From G965218495 sp965262785 (lineage in GTDB: Bacteria > Bacteroidota > Rhodothermia > Rhodothermales > Bin80): DNA of 64,000 nucleotides. Under the pieces are notes generated by a model. That model was not told where the DNA came from and made no database searches. It was given only the letters and a program-made list of their open reading frames with translations. The stretch spans positions 2,356,001 to 2,420,000 of the forward strand of contig OZ253559.1 of NCBI GenBank assembly GCA_965262785.1. Direction: 5' to 3'. Position numbers and translations under genes: made by a program. Positions 1 through 8,200 of the stretch are shown piece by piece. Position 1 is the first letter of the stretch. Every line of letters starts with the position of its first letter.

Positions 1-2
1 TT

Positions 3-275
3 CACGAAGCACCGCAGGTACCCAACTTTGGCCGGCCAGGCAAAGGAAAACTACTGCGTCATGGGGTGACAATCTGCATAGAACCCATGATAAACCTGGG
101 CACGCACGGAATCACAACGTCCGACGACGGCTGGACTGTGCGCACTGCCGATGGCACCCCGTCGGCTCATTATGAGCATATGGTCGCCATAGGCAAGGAC
201 GGCCCTGAAATACTGACATCATTCACCTACGTTGAAGACGTAATCGAATCCCCATACACCGTTACGCATGGCTAA
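3..275 (+). CDS. map: Methionine aminopeptidase type I, C-terminal part (5' end outside window)
   Basis: This is the last ~90 residues of a type I methionine aminopeptidase, which removes the initiator methionine from nascent proteins. The frame is open from the first bases of the window and reads HEAPQVPNFG, a family hallmark, then IEPMINLGT containing the metal-ligand glutamate, and near the end SAHYEHMVAIGKDG, where the final metal-ligand glutamate sits. The N-terminal two thirds are outside the window. The stop codon overlaps the start of infA by 8 bases, so the two are translationally coupled. The order map-infA-rpmJ-rpsM is the normal end of the spc and start of the alpha ribosomal operon. 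Confidence 0.93.
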   Translation, partial: HEAPQVPNFGRPGKGKLLRHGVTICIEPMINLGTHGITTSDDGWTVRTADGTPSAHYEHMVAIGKDGPEILTSFTYVEDVIESPYTVTHG

Positions 276-486
276 ACAGAAACCAGTTGAACAGGATGGT
301 GAAGTCATTGAGGCTTTGCCCAACGCACAGTTTCGTGTCCGACTTGAGAATGGGCACCAGATTCTTGGACTCCTTTCGGGGAAGATGCGCATGTACTACA
401 TCAAAATCCTGCCGGGCGATCGGGTCAAGGTGGAGCTTTCTCCCTTTGACCTGACCAAGGGTCGCATAGTCTATCGTTACAAGTAG
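268..486 (+). CDS. infA: Translation initiation factor IF-1
   Basis: A 72-residue protein, the usual length of IF-1, made of a single S1/OB fold. It reads GEVIEALPNAQFRVRLENGH near the start and GDRVKVELSPFDLTKGRIVY toward the end, both strongly conserved in IF-1. The factor occupies the ribosomal A site of the 30S subunit during initiation. The ATG lies inside the end of map, an 8-base overlap. The gene is followed by 66 bases before rpmJ. Confidence 0.97.
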   Translation: MAKQKPVEQDGEVIEALPNAQFRVRLENGHQILGLLSGKMRMYYIKILPGDRVKVELSPFDLTKGRIVYRYK

Positions 487-552
487 GCACGGGAACCGCT
501 AAGGTCGCCGTTGCGTACAAGTGCGCTTGCAATCTATTCAGAGGCAGTTGAC

Positions 553-669
553 ATGAAAGTGCGAGCGAGCATCAAGAAGCGCGGCGCGGGCGATAAGATC
601 GTCCGGCGCAAAGGCCGCCTGTACATCATCAACAAGAAAAACCCCCGGCACAAACAGCGCCAGGGCTAG
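553..669 (+). CDS. rpmJ: 50S ribosomal protein L36 (zinc-independent, C-minus type)
   Basis: A 38-codon gene that starts MKVRASIKKR and ends NPRHKQRQG, both ends diagnostic for L36. The three cysteines and the histidine that form the zinc ribbon in the common form are not all present: there is no cysteine anywhere in the protein, so this is the C-minus paralogue type that does not need zinc. Length is one residue above the canonical 37. It sits between infA and rpsM as in most bacteria and is part of the same transcription unit, 6 bases upstream of rpsM. Confidence 0.95.
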   Translation: MKVRASIKKRGAGDKIVRRKGRLYIINKKNPRHKQRQG

Positions 670-675
670 GACAAC

Positions 676-1056
676 ATGCCGAGAATTGCCGGAATAGATG
701 TGCCGCCCAACAAGCGCGGGGAGATCGCGCTGACTTCCATCTACGGGATTGGGCGCTCGAAGGCGCGGGAGATCTTGGCACGCATGGGCCTAGACCCGGA
801 CAAGCGTCCTGAGGACTGGACCGACGATCAGACGCGCAAGATTCGACGGCTGATTGAGGACAACTATGTCGTTGAAGGGCAGCTGCGAACGGAGGTGCAG
901 CTGAACATAAAGCGCCTGATGGACATCGGCTGTTATCGCGGGGTGCGACACAGGCGTAACCTGCCGGTGCGTGGGCAGCGCACGCAGACCAACGCGCGTA
1001 CACGCAAGGGTCGCAAGAAGACAGTGGCGGGCAAGAAGAAGGCGCCGCGCAAATAA
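676..1056 (+). CDS. rpsM: 30S ribosomal protein S13
   Basis: A 126-residue S13, of normal length. The N-terminus MPRIAGIDVP, the helix-two-turn-helix region with YGIGRSKA, and the C-terminal RHRRNLPVRGQRTQTNARTR are clear family signatures. The basic tail (KGRKKTVAGKKKAPRK) reaches the decoding centre and contacts tRNA in known structures. It lies 12 bases upstream of rpsK in the alpha operon. Confidence 0.97.
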   Translation: MPRIAGIDVPPNKRGEIALTSIYGIGRSKAREILARMGLDPDKRPEDWTDDQTRKIRRLIEDNYVVEGQLRTEVQLNIKRLMDIGCYRGVRHRRNLPVRGQRTQTNARTRKGRKKTVAGKKKAPRK

Positions 1057-1068
1057 TCTCAAATTCGT

Positions 1069-1479
1069 ATGGCAAGGAAGCAGTTGCGCAAGGGTGGGCG
1101 CGGCGGTCGCACGCGCAAAAAGAAGGTGTCGGTCGAGCCGAATGGCAGGGCATTTATCCGTGCCACATTCAACAACGTAATCGTCACCTTGACCGATCAG
1201 TATGGCAACTGTATCTCGTGGTCCAGCTCTGGCAAGGAGGGCTTCAAGGGGAGTCGCAAGAGCACTCCGTATGCTGCGCAGGTGGCGTCGACCACTGCAG
1301 CTACCGAAGCCTACGAGCTCGGCCTCAGGAGAGTCGATGTCTTTGTCAAGGGGCCGGGTTCCGGGCGCGAGTCGGCGATTCGAGCCTTATCAGTTTCCGG
1401 TCTTGACATCGCGACAATTCGTGATTTAACACCAATTCCACATAACGGCTGCCGTCCGCCCAAGCGGCGGCGCGTCTAA
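1069..1479 (+). CDS. rpsK: 30S ribosomal protein S11
   Basis: A 136-residue S11 with a basic N-terminal extension followed by the conserved core: ATFNNVIVTLTDQYGN, FKGSRKSTPYAAQ and the C-terminal DLTPIPHNGCRPPKRRRV. The protein is part of the 30S platform and contacts 16S rRNA near the mRNA exit path. The neighbours rpsM and rpsD are in the standard order. Nothing is unusual about length or context. Confidence 0.97.
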   Translation: MARKQLRKGGRGGRTRKKKVSVEPNGRAFIRATFNNVIVTLTDQYGNCISWSSSGKEGFKGSRKSTPYAAQVASTTAATEAYELGLRRVDVFVKGPGSGRESAIRALSVSGLDIATIRDLTPIPHNGCRPPKRRRV

Positions 1480-1500
1480 GACAAAAGCAGCATACCGCTT

Positions 1501-2103
1501 ATGGCCCGCTATCGAGGCCCGAAACAGAAGATTGCACGGCGATTCAAGGAGCCGCTTTTTGGTCCGAGCAAGGTGCTGGAGCGAAAGCCGCACCCACCTG
1601 GGCAGCATGGCCGCAAGCGTCGTCGTCGCGAAAGTGAATATGCCGTACAGCTGAAGGAGAAGCAGAAAGCCAAATACACGTACGGCATTTTGGAGCGTCA
1701 GTTCAAGAATTTGTTCGAAAAGGCCGCTCGTAAAAAAGGCGTCACCGGCGAAAACCTTCTGAGATTTCTGGAGGCGCGCTTGGACAACACCGTATTCCGT
1801 TTCGGGTTGGGGGCAACGCGCCGACAGGCGCGGCAGCTGGTCAATCATGGGCACATCCTGGTCAACGGCCAGGTGGTTAGCATTCCCTCGTATCATTTGC
1901 GCCCGGGAGACATCGTCGCGGTGCGTCCCAAGAGCAGACAGTCGTCGGTGTTTCATGAGAACGTTCTGCGCCACAGGCGGTCGTACGCATGGCTGGAAGT
2001 GGACCGCAGGGCGCTGACCGGGAAGTTTGTTGACTATCCCAACCGAGCGGACATCCCAGAGAACATCAAGGAGCAGCTGATAGTGGAGCTGTATTCGAAG
2101 TAG
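1501..2103 (+). CDS. rpsD: 30S ribosomal protein S4 (cysteine-free N-terminus)
   Basis: A 200-residue S4. The N-terminus MARYRGPKQKIARRF is typical, and the S4 RNA-binding domain follows (LDNTVFRFGLGATRRQARQL, then VNHGHILVNGQVV). The protein ends EQLIVELYSK, which is also typical. It has no cysteine in the first 50 residues, so it is the zinc-independent type, matching the C-minus L36 in the same operon. S4 is a primary 16S rRNA binder and in several bacteria represses its own operon; no operator was resolved here. Confidence 0.97.
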   Translation: MARYRGPKQKIARRFKEPLFGPSKVLERKPHPPGQHGRKRRRRESEYAVQLKEKQKAKYTYGILERQFKNLFEKAARKKGVTGENLLRFLEARLDNTVFRFGLGATRRQARQLVNHGHILVNGQVVSIPSYHLRPGDIVAVRPKSRQSSVFHENVLRHRRSYAWLEVDRRALTGKFVDYPNRADIPENIKEQLIVELYSK

Positions 2104-2126
2104 CTAAAACCTGCCAAACAAAGACT

Positions 2127-3110
2127 ATGGGTGACCACGGCATACATATGCCTGATGGCGTCGTGATTGAGCGGGACACACGTTCCTGCGCGCAATTTGT
2201 GCTCCAGCCATTGGAGCCCCGCTTTGGGGTCACAATTGGTAACGCGCTGCGTCGGGTTCTCTTGTCGTCCTTGGAAGGGGTGGTGATCACCTCTATTCGC
2301 ATTGACGCGATTCAGCACGAGTTTTCCACAATTCCCGGCGTGACGGAAGATGTATCGGACATCATCCTGAACCTAAAGGGTGTGCGTTTTAAGGCTGCTG
2401 AATACGCTGGTGGAGCCATTTACCACCGGGTGAAGGGAGCTGGCGTTTGGAGGGCCGGGGATCTGAATCAAGCTACAAGCGAGTATGAGGTCCTCAATCC
2501 GGACCACTACATTGCCACGCTTGGTGCGGATGCCGCCTTTGGTATTGAGTTGCGCGTAGAGCGGGGGCGCGGGTACGTGCCAGCGAACGAGAACAAGAGG
2601 GCCGACGATCCTATCGGAGTGATAGCTATCGATGCCATCTACTCGCCGATCAAGCGTGTGCGCTATACGGTTAAGCCTACCCGGGTCAAACAGCGCGTGG
2701 ATTATGAGCGACTGGAGCTCGAGGTGGAGACCGACGGCAGCATCACGCCGGAAGACGCCATGGCCCAAGCGGCGGGCATCCTTCGCGAGCATGTTAACCT
2801 GTTTATAGACATGCAGGTTCAGCCGGTCGTCGAGGCAGCGGACAAGCGGATAGGGCCAGAGGCAGAGCGCACACGCGACCTGTTGATGCAGCCTGTGGAA
2901 GAATTGGATTTGTCGGTTCGAGCCAACAACTGTCTTAAGGCTGCCAACATTAAGACCATTGGCGACCTGGTAATGAGAGACCATTCCGCGATGCTGAAGT
3001 TCCGCAACTTCGGCCGCAAGTCGTTGCAAGAGCTGGAGAAAGTGCTGGAGGAGCGCGGTCTGACTTTTGGCATGGACATCGTAGATTTGAGAAGCGACGC
3101 CGCCGAGTAA
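2127..3110 (+). CDS. rpoA: RNA polymerase alpha subunit
   Basis: A 327-residue alpha subunit, the normal length. The N-terminal assembly domain contains GVTIGNALRRVLLSSLEG, the conserved dimerisation and beta-binding segment. The C-terminal domain carries RANNCLKAANIKTIGDL and KFRNFGRKSLQELE, the helix-hairpin-helix surface that binds UP elements and activators. An alternative ATG lies seven codons downstream (2148). The gene is 23 bases after rpsD and 5 bases before rplQ, the standard alpha-operon arrangement. Confidence 0.97.
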   Translation: MGDHGIHMPDGVVIERDTRSCAQFVLQPLEPRFGVTIGNALRRVLLSSLEGVVITSIRIDAIQHEFSTIPGVTEDVSDIILNLKGVRFKAAEYAGGAIYHRVKGAGVWRAGDLNQATSEYEVLNPDHYIATLGADAAFGIELRVERGRGYVPANENKRADDPIGVIAIDAIYSPIKRVRYTVKPTRVKQRVDYERLELEVETDGSITPEDAMAQAAGILREHVNLFIDMQVQPVVEAADKRIGPEAERTRDLLMQPVEELDLSVRANNCLKAANIKTIGDLVMRDHSAMLKFRNFGRKSLQELEKVLEERGLTFGMDIVDLRSDAAE

Positions 3111-3115
3111 TCACA

Positions 3116-3580
3116 ATGCGACACGGTAAGAAAGGGTACAAGCTTGGCCGCACGCACGCCCACAGGAAGGCGACGCTGGCGGCCTTGTCCAATGCGCTGA
3201 TCAAGCACAAGCGCATTCGAACAACGATTACGAAGGCGAAGGCGATGCGCAGCTTTATAGAGCCGCTCATTTCGCGTTCTCGCTCGGATACTATGCACAA
3301 CCGGCGCGAGGTTTTCCGCCACCTAAGGGACAAAGCTGCCGTGACGGAGCTCTTTGTTGAGATAGCCGAGGCTGTAGGCAACCGCAACGGTGGCTATACG
3401 CGCATTGTAAAGCTGGGGCAGCGCTCAGGCGACGGGGCAGAGGTGGCAATGATTGAATTGGTAGACTACAACGAGAGCAGTGTCGAAACGCCTAAGACCA
3501 AGCGGCGCCGTACGCGCCGCGGTCGTCGCCGGCAGCACCCGGAAACGCCCAGCGAGCCGCCGGAAAACGGCATGGAGTAG
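3116..3580 (+). CDS. rplQ: 50S ribosomal protein L17
   Basis: A 154-residue L17. The core (roughly residues 1-115) starts MRHGKKGYKLGRTHAHRKA and contains IKHKRIRTTITKAKAMR, which is diagnostic. Residues ~120-154 form an arginine-rich then proline/glutamate-rich tail (TKRRRTRRGRRRQ and beyond); such tails are variable between phyla. It is the last gene of the ribosomal block, and a strong intrinsic terminator follows 60 bases downstream. Confidence 0.96.
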   Translation: MRHGKKGYKLGRTHAHRKATLAALSNALIKHKRIRTTITKAKAMRSFIEPLISRSRSDTMHNRREVFRHLRDKAAVTELFVEIAEAVGNRNGGYTRIVKLGQRSGDGAEVAMIELVDYNESSVETPKTKRRRTRRGRRRQHPETPSEPPENGME

Positions 3581-3640
3581 GCTCTTCAGCAGAGCCCGGG
3601 TGCTGTCCGTCCGATGACTACCAGCTGCCTGCCCCGGAAA

Positions 3641-3675
3641 AACCCGGCGGGACCCGATGTCCTGCCGGGTTTTTT
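3641..3675 (+). terminator. Intrinsic terminator of the ribosomal alpha operon
   Basis: A 13-bp stem (AACCCGGCGGGAC pairing with GTCCTGCCGGGTT, one G-T wobble) encloses a 5-base loop and runs into six to seven T residues. It lies just after rplQ and before rel, so it marks the end of the ribosomal transcription unit. Confidence 0.93.
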
Positions 3676-3693
3676 CGCATAAAGAAACCGCAG

Positions 3694-3714
3694 TACAGTG
3701 GATCCAGTACTGTA
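3694..3714. promoter_or_regulatory. Inverted repeat just upstream of rel
   Basis: TACAGT and ACTGTA form a perfect 6-bp inverted repeat with a 9-base spacer, ending 4 bases before the rel ATG. The sequence between also repeats CAGTAC directly. It could be an operator or an mRNA hairpin covering the rel initiation region. No canonical Shine-Dalgarno is seen here. Function is a guess from position. Confidence 0.35.
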
Positions 3715-3718
3715 AGTC

Positions 3719-5956
3719 ATGCTGGAAACCTCAGCCATACTGAAGGAGTCGCGGACGCAGGTCAGTGCCGCGTTTGAGCGCCACTTGCAGGTACTCTTGG
3801 GTTCGTGCCACGCTCATTTGCCGGCGGTAGACGAGGGCATGATCCGACGAGCGTTTGAACTCAGCTTATGGGCACATCGAAACGACCGGCGCGCCTCGGG
3901 AGAGTTGTACATTACGCATCCATTGGCGGTTGCGCAGATCGTGGCGGAGGCTATCCGCATTGATGACACCAGTGTGGCGGCCGCGCTTCTGCACGATGTC
4001 GTTGAGGATACGGAATTGTCACTGGGCCTCGTTCGTGAAGAGTTTGGCGAAGAGATGGCCATGCTTATTGATGGCCTTACCAAGATTCGCGGCGTCTATT
4101 CTAACCGGGCCTTGGGACAGGCCGAAAACGTTCGAAAGCTCATTCTTTCGATGGCCCAGGATATCCGTGTGATGCTGGTGAAGTTTGCGGACAGGTTGCA
4201 CAACATGCGGACGATTTCATCGCTTCCGCGTGCCAAGCAGCTGCGTGTAGCCACGGAGACGCAGACGCTGTTTGCCCCCTTGGCGCACAGATTTGGGCTG
4301 CAAGCGATAAAGTACGAGCTCGAAGACCTGTCGCTGCGCGTGCTGGAGGAAGATGCCTACTCGACTATCGTTCAAGGGCTCAAGGCCAGTCGGCAGGAGC
4401 GAGAAGCGTACATCAGTCAATTCATCGGTCCGTTGAAGAAGCGCCTGAATGAGATGGGCTTTGACTTTGACATCTACGGGAGGTCGAAAAATGTGAATTC
4501 GATCTTCACGAAGATGAATGCCCAGAACAAGCCTCTTGAAGAGATCTACGATCTATTTGCCATTCGCCTCGTGCTCAAGAAGGGTGGGCGCCAGGGCAAG
4601 GAGGACTGTTGGCGGGTGTACTCAATTATCACCGACCTGTACAAGCCGCTGCCGGAGCGCTTTCGGGACTTCATCTCGGTACCTAAGTCGAACGGTTACC
4701 AGAGTCTGCACACGACGGTGCTGGGGTTGGATGGCCGACGCATTGAAGTGCAGATCCGAACTCAGGAGATGCACGAGATCGCTGAGCGCGGTGTGGCGGC
4801 CCATTGGAAGTACAAGGAGGGGGTCAAGAAGTCTGATGCGAGCATGGACCAATTCCTGACGTGGGTCCATGACCTTATGGAAAACCCTCGCCAGGAAAAG
4901 GCTACGGACTTCGTCAAGGACTTCAGTTTGAACCTGTACACGGACGAGATCTATGTCTTCACGCCGCGCGGCGACCTCAAGACGCTGCCGAATGGGGCGA
5001 CGCCAGTCGATTTTGCGTTCCAGATCCATACGGATGTAGGATACCAGTGTATCGGCGCTAAGGCCAACGGCAAGATGGTGCCTCTATCGTATCGTCTAAG
5101 CAGCGGTGAGCAGGTGGAGATCATCACCTCCAAGAAGAAGACGCCCAACCCTGACTGGATGAAGTTCGTTGTCACGCACAAAGCGCGCAGCCGCATCAGG
5201 TATTGGATCAATGAGGAGCGGCGAACGGCGACGCGCTACGGACGAGAACTCTGGGAGAAGAAGGCTTCGCGCGCGAAGCTGCGCGTTTCGGACACGATGC
5301 TTTCACGCTGTGCGGCCAAGTTCAAGTATGCGAGTGCGGACCAGATGTTTTACGAGATTGCATCGGGGCTCTTTGATGTTAGTGAGTTAGTTCGACTGGT
5401 GCGTACTGGCAAGACCCACGAGCCGGACGTGGACGAGGAAAGCACTGGTTCAGTCAGTGAGCAGTACGACAGTTTCCGGGAGCGTGCGCAGACCTCAGGC
5501 CAGGACACGCTGGTAATCAACGGTGAGCGCATTGAAGGCGTGGCGGTAGACTATGCGTCTTGTTGTAACCCGATTCCTGGCGATCCTGTGTTTGGGTACA
5601 CGAGTAAGACCGGGACGCTGAAGATCCATCGCACGATTTGCAGGAACGCGCCGAACCTCTTGGTTAATCACGGAGAGCGCATTCAGCAATGTGACTGGAG
5701 CCGGCAAAAGGACGTGAGGTATATCGTGGGCCTGCGCGTGGTCGGGGAGGATCGCGTCGGGATAGTGCATGACCTGACGACCGTGATTTCGCGCAACCTT
5801 AAGACTAACATTCGGTCTATCTCCGTTGCAACCACGGATGGTGTGTTTGAGGGGACGATCGTATTAGATGTCAGTGATTTGAAGCATCTTAAGCGCCTGA
5901 TAACGCGTCTGAAACGCGTTGACAGCATCCATGGCGTGTACCGGTTTGAACAGTAG
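3719..5956 (+). CDS. rel: Bifunctional (p)ppGpp synthetase/hydrolase (Rel/SpoT family)
   Basis: A 745-residue long RelA/SpoT homologue, normal length. Domains in order: HD hydrolase (about residues 40-190) with the intact HDVVED motif at H92-D93; synthetase domain (about 230-350) with YDLFAIRLVL and PKSNGYQSLHTTV; TGS domain (about 390-460, beginning DEIYVFTPRGDLKTLPNGAT); zinc-finger/RIS-like region with YASCCNPIPGDPVFGY (C615-C616); and a C-terminal ACT domain. Both active sites look complete, so one enzyme probably makes and degrades the alarmone, as in most Bacteroidota. It stands alone behind the ribosomal terminator. Confidence 0.96.
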   Translation: MLETSAILKESRTQVSAAFERHLQVLLGSCHAHLPAVDEGMIRRAFELSLWAHRNDRRASGELYITHPLAVAQIVAEAIRIDDTSVAAALLHDVVEDTELSLGLVREEFGEEMAMLIDGLTKIRGVYSNRALGQAENVRKLILSMAQDIRVMLVKFADRLHNMRTISSLPRAKQLRVATETQTLFAPLAHRFGLQAIKYELEDLSLRVLEEDAYSTIVQGLKASRQEREAYISQFIGPLKKRLNEMGFDFDIYGRSKNVNSIFTKMNAQNKPLEEIYDLFAIRLVLKKGGRQGKEDCWRVYSIITDLYKPLPERFRDFISVPKSNGYQSLHTTVLGLDGRRIEVQIRTQEMHEIAERGVAAHWKYKEGVKKSDASMDQFLTWVHDLMENPRQEKATDFVKDFSLNLYTDEIYVFTPRGDLKTLPNGATPVDFAFQIHTDVGYQCIGAKANGKMVPLSYRLSSGEQVEIITSKKKTPNPDWMKFVVTHKARSRIRYWINEERRTATRYGRELWEKKASRAKLRVSDTMLSRCAAKFKYASADQMFYEIASGLFDVSELVRLVRTGKTHEPDVDEESTGSVSEQYDSFRERAQTSGQDTLVINGERIEGVAVDYASCCNPIPGDPVFGYTSKTGTLKIHRTICRNAPNLLVNHGERIQQCDWSRQKDVRYIVGLRVVGEDRVGIVHDLTTVISRNLKTNIRSISVATTDGVFEGTIVLDVSDLKHLKRLITRLKRVDSIHGVYRFEQ

Positions 5957-6054
5957 CAGCGTGACGCCACCAGCCATCGAGGCTGAGAATCTGCCGGCGG
6001 TTCTTATTATTATAGCTCGCTAGAATTAATTCACCAATCTAACTGACACGTGAT

Positions 6055-6408
6055 ATGAGTCGCATTCCAGATACACTGACCCGCAAGGATTTGGTGCGTC
6101 GCGTAGCGAAGCACACCAAGATGCCTCAGCACCTTTGTAAGCCATGGGTGGACGCCGTTCTTGCCTGCTTCGGGAACATGTTTATGGAGGCTGATCCCGA
6201 ACTTCGAATTGAGCTGCGTAACCATGGCGTATACACAGTCAAACGGACCAGCGCCCGGCTGAAAGCCCGCAATCCGCGGACCGGGGAATCCGTCCGGGTA
6301 CCGAGTCGGCGCAAGGTACACTTCAAGCCGTCCAAGCACATCAAACGCTTTTTGGACCAACCACTCGATGCCCCGGAACAGGAAGACCCACCGCAGTACA
6401 CGGCGTAG
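6055..6408 (+). CDS. HU/IHF-family DNA-binding protein
   Basis: A 117-residue member of the HU/IHF fold, slightly longer than classical HU (~90). It begins with the helical dimerisation part (TRKDLVRRVAKHTKM), then LRIELRNHGVYTVKRTSAR and the beta-arm motif ARNPRTGESVRVPSRRKVHF, followed by KPSKHIK. An acidic/proline tail closes the protein. It would bend and compact DNA. The start is preceded by an A/T-rich stretch (TTATTATTATAG) that could contain a promoter. Its end overlaps the predicted start of ruvX by about 40 bases, so co-transcription is likely. Confidence 0.88.
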   Translation: MSRIPDTLTRKDLVRRVAKHTKMPQHLCKPWVDAVLACFGNMFMEADPELRIELRNHGVYTVKRTSARLKARNPRTGESVRVPSRRKVHFKPSKHIKRFLDQPLDAPEQEDPPQYTA

Positions 6409-6841
6409 CCGCACATTGCGAGGGCCCGCACGCATCGTAGCCGTGGACTATGGTACAAGGCGCGTAGGGTTGGCGCTCGCCGATCCATTGCGCCATTTTG
6501 CACAGCCATTCGGCACCTATAGCCAGGACGAGGCGGTGCGGAGACTGAAGGCATTGCATGCGTGTGAGGGGCTGGACACGGTCGTAATCGGATGGCCGCT
6601 TTTGGAGTCTGGCGAAACGGGCGCTGCCACTGCACGCGTACAGCAGTATCTAAATCGATTGAAGAAGGTGTTGCCTGGGACACGATTTGAGAAGTGGGAC
6701 GAGCGCTATACGTCCGAAGAAGCCAAGAGCCGCCTTGCGCAGCAAGGCAAGCCATTTGCGAAAGAGCGTGTTGATGCTGCGGCCGCAGGCATCATCTTGC
6801 AGGAATACTTGGACCAACATCAAGAGGAGGCGCCGCGCTAG
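6368..6841 (+). CDS. ruvX: Putative Holliday junction resolvase / pre-16S rRNA nuclease YqgF (RuvX)
   Basis: A 157-residue RNase H-fold protein. IVAVDYGTRRVGLALADP carries the first catalytic aspartate, TVVIGWPLL the second strand, WDERYTSEEA the acidic third motif and VDAAAAGIILQEYL the last. YqgF processes the 5' end of pre-16S rRNA and is an essential gene in E. coli. The longest start (6368) lies inside the HU-like gene. A TTG at 6416, after the HU stop, would give a shorter and also acceptable product, so the start is uncertain. Confidence 0.9.
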   Translation: MPRNRKTHRSTRRSRTLRGPARIVAVDYGTRRVGLALADPLRHFAQPFGTYSQDEAVRRLKALHACEGLDTVVIGWPLLESGETGAATARVQQYLNRLKKVLPGTRFEKWDERYTSEEAKSRLAQQGKPFAKERVDAAAAGIILQEYLDQHQEEAPR

Positions 6842-6876
6842 CCCAGAATACCGTAGACGTACCAGAGCGGATTGGC

Positions 6877-7437
6877 ATGCACATGGAAATACGAATCGGA
6901 TTGGCAACTGTATTGCTGCTGGTGCTCATTTGTTGATCCTTGGTTTGGCGCACCTTGGGCAATCATGGAGAACAGGCGGAGCTGGTCGACAAGGCATGGA
7001 GCAATGTGGAGGCGGTCTACCAAGCCAGTGCAGAGCTTGTCCCGGGCATTGTGAGCAATTTGGAGGTCGCGGGATACGTTGATCAACAGACGCTAGCAAG
7101 CCTCACCGCGTTTCGGGACCATGCGATGGTGGCAACGCTTAGCGCGGGCAACCTGGCAGATGCGGAGGCCGTAGCAGTCTTTGAGGCTGCGTAGAATCAG
7201 CTTGGCAACGCAATGACGAGTCTTCTTTCTGCCATCGTAAGCGGTTCGCAACTGCGGAAATTGGAGGAGCAAAAGCGGCTGGAGCCGTACCTCGTAAGTT
7301 CTGAATACCGCATCAGCGTTGTGCGCTCGGTTTACAACGAGGCGGTCGGTACCTACAAGGGCGCCATTGGCAACATGCCTATGTCGCTCCTGGCGGGCCT
7401 GGTCGGCCATTCCGCGCGAGTGACTCTCGATCTGTAG
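6877..7437 (+). pseudogene. Decayed LemA-family copy with two in-frame stops
   Basis: One continuous frame resembles the intact lemA gene just downstream: an N-terminal membrane segment (LATVLLLVLIC), then LVDKAWSNVEAVYQASAELVPGIVSNL, a match to the LemA core, and a C-terminal NMPMSLLAGLVGHS like the partner's SMPAALFASLIGHS. The frame is broken by TGA at 6934-6936 (codon 20) and TAG at 7192-7194 (codon 106). The TAG sits where the intact paralogue has CAG. No frameshift is needed, so this is a fairly recent loss in a tandem duplicate. Confidence 0.8.
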
Positions 7438-7595
7438 GCGCATGCCCCTGGCGCGTCAGCGGCGAGCCTTGCGTCTTTATTGGGTGGTTTGGCTATCTTG
7501 CCGTCCGCGTGTACTGGCTACAGCCTGCTGCTCGGTGAAGGAAACTACCGCAGGCCGTTTTCGTATCCTGCGGCTATACCGAATACGAATATATT

Positions 7596-8198
7596 ATGCG
7601 AAACAAGGGACTCATCGGACTGCTGATCGTACTCCTGCTCTGTTTCTTTGGTGGTTGCATAGGCTGTGGAACGTACAACAGCTTGATTGCCCAAGAGGAG
7701 GCGGTTGATGCGGCTTGGGGCAACGTAGAAACGGCTTACCAGCGCCGCGCAGACCTGATCCCCAACCTTGTCAGCACGGTGAAGGCCGCCGGCGATTTCG
7801 AGCAGGAGACGCTGTCAATGGTGACTGCCGCACGGGCACGTGCGACGGGGGTGACGCTGAATGCTGACGAGTTGGCTGATCCAGAGCGGATGGCGGCGTT
7901 TCAGGCTGCACAGTCGCAACTGGGTGGCGCACTGGGCAGGCTCCTGGTCGTCAGCGAAAACTATCCGCAGTTGCGCGCGACAGAGGCCTTCAGGGATTTG
8001 CAGGCGCAGCTGGAGGGCACCGAGAACCGTATCAATACCGCCCGTACGCGCTATAACGATGTAGTCCGTCAGTACAACACGGCAATTCGGAGCATGCCGG
8101 CCGCACTCTTTGCGAGCTTGATCGGTCATTCTCCGCGCCCTGCCTTTGAAGCAGAAGTAGGTGCAGAAGAAGCGCCGGCAGTCAACTTTTCGTCCTGA
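7596..8198 (+). CDS. LemA family protein
   Basis: A 200-residue protein with an N-terminal hydrophobic anchor (about residues 6-22, with a cysteine-rich end GGCIGCG) followed by the helical LemA domain (EEAVDAAWGNVETAYQRRADLIPNLVSTV, here split by description: EEAVDAAWGNVE, then YQRRADLIPNLV). The ending NTAIRSMPAALFASLIGH is also typical. LemA proteins are membrane-anchored four-helix proteins of poorly known role. The gene is 2 bases before a TPM-domain gene, a widely conserved pairing, and directly behind a dead tandem copy of itself. Confidence 0.9.
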   Translation: MRNKGLIGLLIVLLLCFFGGCIGCGTYNSLIAQEEAVDAAWGNVETAYQRRADLIPNLVSTVKAAGDFEQETLSMVTAARARATGVTLNADELADPERMAAFQAAQSQLGGALGRLLVVSENYPQLRATEAFRDLQAQLEGTENRINTARTRYNDVVRQYNTAIRSMPAALFASLIGHSPRPAFEAEVGAEEAPAVNFSS

Positions 8199-8200
8199 TT

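Noticed and set aside
629..1153. Long minus-strand frames opposite rpsM/rpsK (also 2373-3029 and 1426-1974)
   Set aside because: They lie fully antisense to clear ribosomal genes, their products are low-complexity or unlike any protein, and they arise from codon bias of the real genes.
6877..7437. TGA after a cysteine in the LemA-like frame as selenocysteine or a recoded stop
   Set aside because: A second stop (TAG) occurs in the same frame. Other dead genes in the window use TAA, TAG and TGA, so there is no single reassigned codon, and no SECIS-like hairpin was noticed.
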